A DNA stretch of 64,000 nt from Streptomyces sp. NBC_01260 (GTDB lineage: Bacteria > Actinomycetota > Actinomycetes > Streptomycetales > Streptomycetaceae): NCBI RefSeq assembly GCF_036226405.1, contig NZ_CP108464.1, positions 8,370,001-8,434,000 on the forward strand, in the 5' to 3' direction. Position numbers and translations under genes: made by a program. Shown here in pieces: positions 59,965 to 64,000 of the stretch. The notes beneath the pieces were generated by a model that was given only the letters and a program-made list of their open reading frames with translations, did no database searches and had not been told where the DNA came from. The number at the start of each line of letters is the position of its first letter. Within the stretch, counting starts at the first letter, position 1.

Positions 59965-61632
59965 TCACATCGCCGGGACCCGTACGTACCGTTCGGTGAT
60001 GTGCAGGTCGGCCTCGATCCGGTCAGCGGCCGAGCGGAGTTGGGGCAGCACATCCGCGACGCACTCCCGCACGCTGCGGCTGCCGCTGTGCATCGCCACG
60101 TTGACCGCCGCCACGACCGCGCCGCGGCGGTCGTGAAGGGGGACGGAGACCGAGCGCAGCCCCACCTCCAACTCCTCGTCCACCAGCGCGTATCCCTCCT
60201 CGCGGACGCGGTCCAGGGCCGCGCCGAGCAGGCCGGTCCGGGTGACCGTGAACGGGGTGAGGGCCCGCGGTTCGGCCCGGGTGAGCCGGATTTCGCGTTC
60301 GGCCGGCGGCAGCGCCGCGAGCAGGACCCGCCCCATGGAGGTCGCATGGGCGGGGAAGCGCGTCCCCACGGTGATGTTGACGCTCATGATGCGGCGGGTC
60401 GCGACGCGAGCGGTGTACTGGACGTCGTCGCCGACGAGGACCGCCAACGAGGCCGAGTCCTGGACCCGGTGTGTCAGCGCGGCGAGATGGGGCTGCGCGA
60501 TCTGCGGCAGGGTCACCCGGGACAACGGGGGGTAGCCGAGGGCCAGTACGCGTGGGGTGAGGCGGTGGGCCCGGTCGTGCGTGGTGACGTACCCGAGGTG
60601 CTCCAGGGTGATCAGGGCGCGACGGGCGGTCGCCCGGGCCAGGCCGGTCGCCCGCGCGACATCGGCCAGGGTCAGTGCCTCCCGGCCCTCTCCGAAGACC
60701 GCCAGTACGGTCAGGCCGCGCGCGAGGGACTCGATGAACTCGCGGCCCAGCTCCTGCTTGGACGCCCCGGTCCAGGAGGCGAGCGCGGTGGGGGAGTGCG
60801 GGGTCCCGGCGGGCGGTGCCTGCCTCAGTCCGTCCTCCATGGCCGCCGCGGCTGCGAGCATCCTGGGCAGCAGGGTGTCGCGCAGGGACGCGGCGGTGTG
60901 CCGGCTGGTGTGGCTCACGACGCTGACGAGGCAGGCCACGTCGCCGTCGGGTGAGCGCACCGGCGCGGCGACGGCCACGAGGCCCGGTTCGATCAGCTGG
61001 TCGTCCAGGGCCCATCCGTCGCAGCGCGCCCGTTCGACGCGCGCCGCGAAGTCCTTCTCGTCCAAGGGCTGTCGTACGGGTGCGGCGGGGAAGGCCGAGC
61101 CCTCGGGGTCCGCGGCCCGGCGCGCCCGCCACCGCTCCCATTCCTCCGCGTCCCAGGCGGCTGCCAGCAGCGGGCCGGGTGCGGTGCGTTCCAGGGGCAG
61201 CAGGTCGCCGATGCGGAAGCTCAGGGACATGGCGCGCCGCCGGGTGGCCTGGTGGATGAACCGGATGCCGTCGCCGTCGCCGACCGCGAGGGACACCGAT
61301 TCGTCGAGTTCGTCCGCCAGCGCGTCCGCACGTGCGCCGAGGAGCGACGGAAGCCGCAGGGCCGCCAGATACGCGTTGCCCAGCTCCATGAGCCGCGGGG
61401 CGAGCGTGACATCGCGCCCGTCCAGGCGCACGTACTCCATCCGGGCCAGGGTCGCCGTGATCCGGTCGACGGTGGACCGGGCCAGACCGGTGGCGCGCTC
61501 GATACCGCTCGGGCTCATGGTCCCGCCCGCGTCGGTGAGGCGGCGCAGGACCGTGATGCCGCGCATCAGCGGAGCGACCGCCTCGGCCGGCGCCGGCGTC
61601 TCGGTCTGCTGGAGCGGGTGGATCGGTGGCAT
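59965..61632 (-). CDS. Double-module IclR-family regulator of the pca genes
   Basis: ATG 61632 gives 555 residues consisting of two complete IclR units. Unit 1 (about residues 20-270): HTH SPSGIERATGLARSTVDRIT and effector part LADELDESVSLAVGDGDGIR. Unit 2 (about 300-555): VLAVFGEGREALTLADVARA, TGLARATARRALITLEHLGY, VQDSASLAVLVGDDVQYTAR, then NITVGTRFPAHATSMGRVLL and VDEELEVGLRSVSVPLHDRR. The second effector domain closely follows PcaR/PobR. It is divergent from pcaIJH and likely responds to protocatechuate or beta-ketoadipate. Two HTH units in one chain could bind two half-sites without dimerising. Confidence 0.88.
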   Translation of the reverse strand: MPPIHPLQQTETPAPAEAVAPLMRGITVLRRLTDAGGTMSPSGIERATGLARSTVDRITATLARMEYVRLDGRDVTLAPRLMELGNAYLAALRLPSLLGARADALADELDESVSLAVGDGDGIRFIHQATRRRAMSLSFRIGDLLPLERTAPGPLLAAAWDAEEWERWRARRAADPEGSAFPAAPVRQPLDEKDFAARVERARCDGWALDDQLIEPGLVAVAAPVRSPDGDVACLVSVVSHTSRHTAASLRDTLLPRMLAAAAAMEDGLRQAPPAGTPHSPTALASWTGASKQELGREFIESLARGLTVLAVFGEGREALTLADVARATGLARATARRALITLEHLGYVTTHDRAHRLTPRVLALGYPPLSRVTLPQIAQPHLAALTHRVQDSASLAVLVGDDVQYTARVATRRIMSVNITVGTRFPAHATSMGRVLLAALPPAEREIRLTRAEPRALTPFTVTRTGLLGAALDRVREEGYALVDEELEVGLRSVSVPLHDRRGAVVAAVNVAMHSGSRSVRECVADVLPQLRSAADRIEADLHITERYVRVPAM

Positions 61633-61722
61633 CGGCTCTCCGTCGGGCGTCGTGGGGGAGTCACAGTAATGAATACCGGCAGATGAGGGGCGGGGTGTCC
61701 GGAGGCGGTGGGGCGCGAACCG

Positions 61723-61781
61723 TTGACAGTCGCCCGGCCGGGCGGCAGACTCCGCGTCAACAATAGTGAAGGAAACTTCAC
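61723..61781 (+). promoter_or_regulatory. pca promoter and IclR-type operator
   Basis: TTGACA (61723-61728), 17 bases, then CAGACT (61746-61751) is a good housekeeping promoter. Just downstream, GTGAAG-GAAA-CTTCAC (61766-61781) is a perfect dyad placed where a repressor would block elongation from that promoter. It lies between the divergent iclR (61632) and pcaI (61808) starts. Confidence 0.65.
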
Positions 61782-61807
61782 CACGCGAACAAATGAGGGG
61801 AGGTCCG

Positions 61808-62590
61808 ATGGACAAGGTGGTCGCCTCCGCCGCACGAGCCGTGGCCGACGTACCGGACGGCGCCTCGATCGCGGTCGGTGGATTCGGACTCAGCGGGGTA
61901 CCCGCCGCACTCATCGGGGCCCTGCACGAAAAGGGAACCGGCGGCCTCCACGTCGTCTCCAACAACTGCGGCGCCCAGGACTCCGGGCTCGCGGTCCTGC
62001 TGGCCGCAGGCCGGATCAGCAGGGTCACCGGCTCGTACATCGGCGGCAACAAGGAGTTCGCCCGCCAGTACCTGGCCGGCGAGCTGGAGCTCGAACTCAT
62101 CCCGCAGGGCACCCTCGCCGAACGGCTGCGGGCCGGCGGAGCCGGCATCCCCGCGTTCTACACCCCGGCCGGGGTCGGCACCCTCGTCGCGGAGGGCGGT
62201 ATGCCCTGGCGCCATGACCGCGACGGCGGCGTCGCGATCGCCTCACCGGCCAAGGAGGTACGCGACTTCGACGGCACCCCGTACGTCCTGGAGCGGGGTA
62301 TCCGCACCGACTTCGCCCTGGTCAGGGCAGCCAAGGGGGACCGGCACGGGAACCTCGTCTTCAACAGGGCGGCCCGCAACTTCAATCCGCTCGCGGCCAT
62401 GGCCGGCCGGATCGCGATCGCCGAGGTCGAGGAACTGGTCGAGCCCGGCGGGATCGACCCCGACCACGTACACCTGCCGGGGATCTTCGTGCGGCGCGTG
62501 GTGGCACTGACTCCCGAACAGGCCGCCGACAAAAGGATCGAGCAGCGCACGGTGACGGCACGGACGAGCCCGCGGAAGGACGGCAGCTGA
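61808..62590 (+). CDS. pcaI: 3-oxoadipate CoA-transferase, alpha subunit
   Basis: ATG 61808 follows GGGGAGG. The 260-residue protein has [20 protein letters not shown] near the start (the G-G-F-G-x-x-G-x-P motif), [40 protein letters not shown] and [20 protein letters not shown] (GVGT oxyanion region). It is the A chain of class I CoA transferases that moves CoA from succinyl-CoA to 3-oxoadipate. Its stop overlaps pcaJ by one base. It could also act on acetoacetate, but the pcaH neighbour favours the pca role. Confidence 0.92.
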   Translation: MDKVVASAARAVADVPDGASIAVGGFGLSGVPAALIGALHEKGTGGLHVVSNNCGAQDSGLAVLLAAGRISRVTGSYIGGNKEFARQYLAGELELELIPQGTLAERLRAGGAGIPAFYTPAGVGTLVAEGGMPWRHDRDGGVAIASPAKEVRDFDGTPYVLERGIRTDFALVRAAKGDRHGNLVFNRAARNFNPLAAMAGRIAIAEVEELVEPGGIDPDHVHLPGIFVRRVVALTPEQAADKRIEQRTVTARTSPRKDGS

Positions 62591-63237
62591 TGCCCTGGAA
62601 CCGCGAGGAGATGGCCGCCCGGGCGGCCGCCGAACTCCGCGACGGCGAGTACGTCAATCTGGGCATCGGCCTCCCGACCCTGATCCCCAACCACCTGCCC
62701 GAAGGCGTCCACGTCGTCCTCGAATCCGAGAACGGCATCCTGGGCACCGGACCCTTCCCGTACGACGACGAGGTCGATCCCGACCTGATCAACGCGGGCA
62801 AGGAGACGGTCACCGTCCTGCCGGGAGCCTCGTTCTTCGACTCGGCGCTCTCCTTCGGCATGATCCGCGGCGGCCACATCGACACGGCCGTGCTCGGCGC
62901 CATGCAGGTCTCCGCCCGCGGCGACCTCGCCAACTGGGCGGTGCCCGGGAAGCTCGTGACCGGCATCGGCGGTGCCATGGACCTCGTGCACGGCGCCCGC
63001 CGGGTCATCGTGACGATGACCCACACCGCCAAGGACGGCAGCCCGAAGATCGTCGAGGAGTGCACGCTCCCGCTCACCGGCCGGGCCTGCGTCCACCGGA
63101 TCATCACCGATCTGGCCGTCCTGGAGGTGACCGGCACCGGACTGGTGCTGACCGAGACCGCGCCGGGCGTCAGCACCGCCGACGTACTCGACCGGACCGC
63201 CGCCCCGGTCCGCGTCGACGAGGAAATCGAACCGTGA
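62590..63237 (+). CDS. pcaJ: 3-oxoadipate CoA-transferase, beta subunit
   Basis: ATG 62590 shares a base with the pcaI stop. The 215-residue protein contains [20 protein letters not shown] followed by [20 protein letters not shown], where the Glu of SENG is the CoA-carrying residue, then [20 protein letters not shown] and [20 protein letters not shown]. It pairs with PcaI to form the transferase of the beta-ketoadipate pathway. Confidence 0.93.
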   Translation: MPWNREEMAARAAAELRDGEYVNLGIGLPTLIPNHLPEGVHVVLESENGILGTGPFPYDDEVDPDLINAGKETVTVLPGASFFDSALSFGMIRGGHIDTAVLGAMQVSARGDLANWAVPGKLVTGIGGAMDLVHGARRVIVTMTHTAKDGSPKIVEECTLPLTGRACVHRIITDLAVLEVTGTGLVLTETAPGVSTADVLDRTAAPVRVDEEIEP

Positions 63238-63362
63238 GTCATTCGCCCCGCACGCTCCGGGGCCCGGAATCGCGCGCCGAAGGCTCCCGCGCGGCCGCGC
63301 CGCGCACCGGCGCCGGGCGTGCACCCGCCCCCGTACCGGAAAGGCAGGACCGACACGCATGA
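63234..63362 (+). CDS. Possible 42-codon coupling ORF between pcaJ and pcaH
   Basis: GTG 63234 overlaps the pcaJ stop (GTGA), and the frame's stop overlaps the pcaH start (ATGA). The product ([20 protein letters not shown] and a Pro/Arg-rich tail) has no fold-like features. It may simply be translated to carry ribosomes across the 121-base gap, or it may be chance. Confidence 0.25.
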   Translation: MSHSPRTLRGPESRAEGSRAAAPRTGAGRAPAPVPERQDRHA

Positions 63363-64000
63363 CCACCCCACCCGCTCCGGCCGGCACCATCGAGCCCCCC
63401 GCGCTCACCCAGGCCCGCATCAGTGCCGAGATCGCCGCCGCGCGCGACGACTACGCCAGGTCGATCGCCGCCGGCGCACCCGTGCGACCGCACCCCGACC
63501 GGGACTACGCCCCCTATCGCAGCAGCACCCTGCGCCACCCGCGCCACCCATTGACACCCATGGCAGCCGACCCGGAGGACGTCGAGCTCTCCGGCCCCGT
63601 CTTCGGGGTCACCGACATCACCGACCTCGACCACGACCTCACCCGCCAACACCGGGGAGAGCCCCAGGGGGAGCGGATCACGGTCACCGGCCGCGTCCTC
63701 GACCGGTCGGGCCGTCCCGTACGCGGCCAGCTCGTCGAGATCTGGCAGGCCAACGCCTCCGGCCGCTACGCCCACCTGCGCGACCAGCACCCCGCACCGC
63801 TCGACCCGCACTTCACCGGCGTGGGCCGCTGCCTGACGGACGATCAGGGCACCTACTCCTTCGTCACCGTCAAGCCCGGCGCGTACCCGTGGCGCAACCA
63901 CGACAACGCCTGGCGCCCCGCCCACATCCACTTCTCACTGTTCGGGTCCGCGTTCACCCAGCGTCTGATCACTCAGATGTACTTCCCCGGCGACCCGCTC
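63359..64000 (+). CDS. pcaH: Protocatechuate 3,4-dioxygenase beta subunit (truncated by window end)
   Basis: ATG 63359 opens 214 residues that run off the window. The N-terminal arm (TQARISAEIAAARDDYARSI, YAPYRSSTLRHPRHPLTPMA) is followed by the intradiol-dioxygenase beta-sandwich: GERITVTGRVLDRSGRPVRG, VEIWQANASGRYAHLRDQHP (first iron-ligand Tyr), then GTYSFVTVKPGAYPWRNHDN and WRPAHIHFSLFGSAFTQRLI (second Tyr region and the H-x-H iron ligands). It cleaves protocatechuate between its hydroxyls to beta-carboxy-muconate. The pcaG alpha subunit should follow outside the window. Confidence 0.93.
   Translation, partial: MTTPPAPAGTIEPPALTQARISAEIAAARDDYARSIAAGAPVRPHPDRDYAPYRSSTLRHPRHPLTPMAADPEDVELSGPVFGVTDITDLDHDLTRQHRGEPQGERITVTGRVLDRSGRPVRGQLVEIWQANASGRYAHLRDQHPAPLDPHFTGVGRCLTDDQGTYSFVTVKPGAYPWRNHDNAWRPAHIHFSLFGSAFTQRLITQMYFPGDPL

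Overview
The DNA is very GC-rich with strong G/C at third codon positions, and has GTG/TTG starts next to GGAGG-type ribosome sites, DtxR-family iron boxes, Tat-exported glycosidases and many MarR/TetR/AraC/ROK/IclR regulators. This is the signature of a Streptomyces-like actinomycete, and the gene mixture looks like an accessory chromosome arm rather than the core. No tRNA, rRNA, CRISPR array or intact insertion sequence was seen.

Layout. (1) 1-6.0 kb: a SnoaL-like fragment, a decayed TPR regulator, a membrane protein, a divergent erythromycin-esterase/MerR pair and a Rieske oxygenase. (2) 6.1-10.9 kb: a gene graveyard. It holds a methionine-synthase tail joined to an IS3 fragment, an intact phosphopantetheinyl transferase, then truncated P450, HMG-CoA-synthase-like, two enoyl-CoA-hydratase-like, ketosynthase and acyl-carrier-protein pieces (remnants of a trans-AT polyketide beta-branching cassette), followed by collapsed IS1380 and IS5 transposases and a hexanucleotide repeat. 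(3) 10.9-22.4 kb: ordinary stress and regulation genes. These include a DGPF/ECF42 sigma pair whose promoter looks duplicated in front of yceI, a MarR-controlled quinone reductase, a secreted histidine phosphatase and a TetR-controlled methyltransferase. (4) 22.7-27.5 kb: an iron-siderophore ABC importer (ATPase, lipoprotein, fused double permease) with an iron box, and a facing FMN flavoprotein with its own iron box. (5) 27.5-38.1 kb: glycan degradation, with a broken GH3 gene, a GH29 fucosidase, an AraC regulator, a DeoR/LacI hybrid regulator with a strong palindromic operator, an AT-rich DUF3592-like insert, a GH89 N-acetylglucosaminidase and a family 8 polysaccharide lyase.

(6) 38.3-54.4 kb: a molybdenum block. 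It contains molybdate uptake (modA and a fused modBC), a di-Mop molbindin, a sulfite-oxidase-fold protein, a xanthine-dehydrogenase-type enzyme (FAD subunit plus fused 2Fe-2S/Mo subunit) facing a PucR regulator, an HTH-Mop regulator, and a second PaoABC-type molybdoenzyme with its XdhC maturation factor under a TetR regulator. Uptake, storage, sensing and cofactor maturation sit beside the enzymes that need the metal. (7) 54.4-59.9 kb: a ROK remnant, a secreted NPP1-family protein, a ROK repressor divergent from a GH36 alpha-galactosidase, and a small conserved protein. (8) 60-64 kb: a duplicated-module IclR regulator divergent from the start of a protocatechuate (beta-ketoadipate) operon, pcaI-pcaJ-pcaH, cut by the window end.

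The family calls rest on sequence motifs read by eye. No database search was run, so fragment boundaries in the graveyard are approximate.
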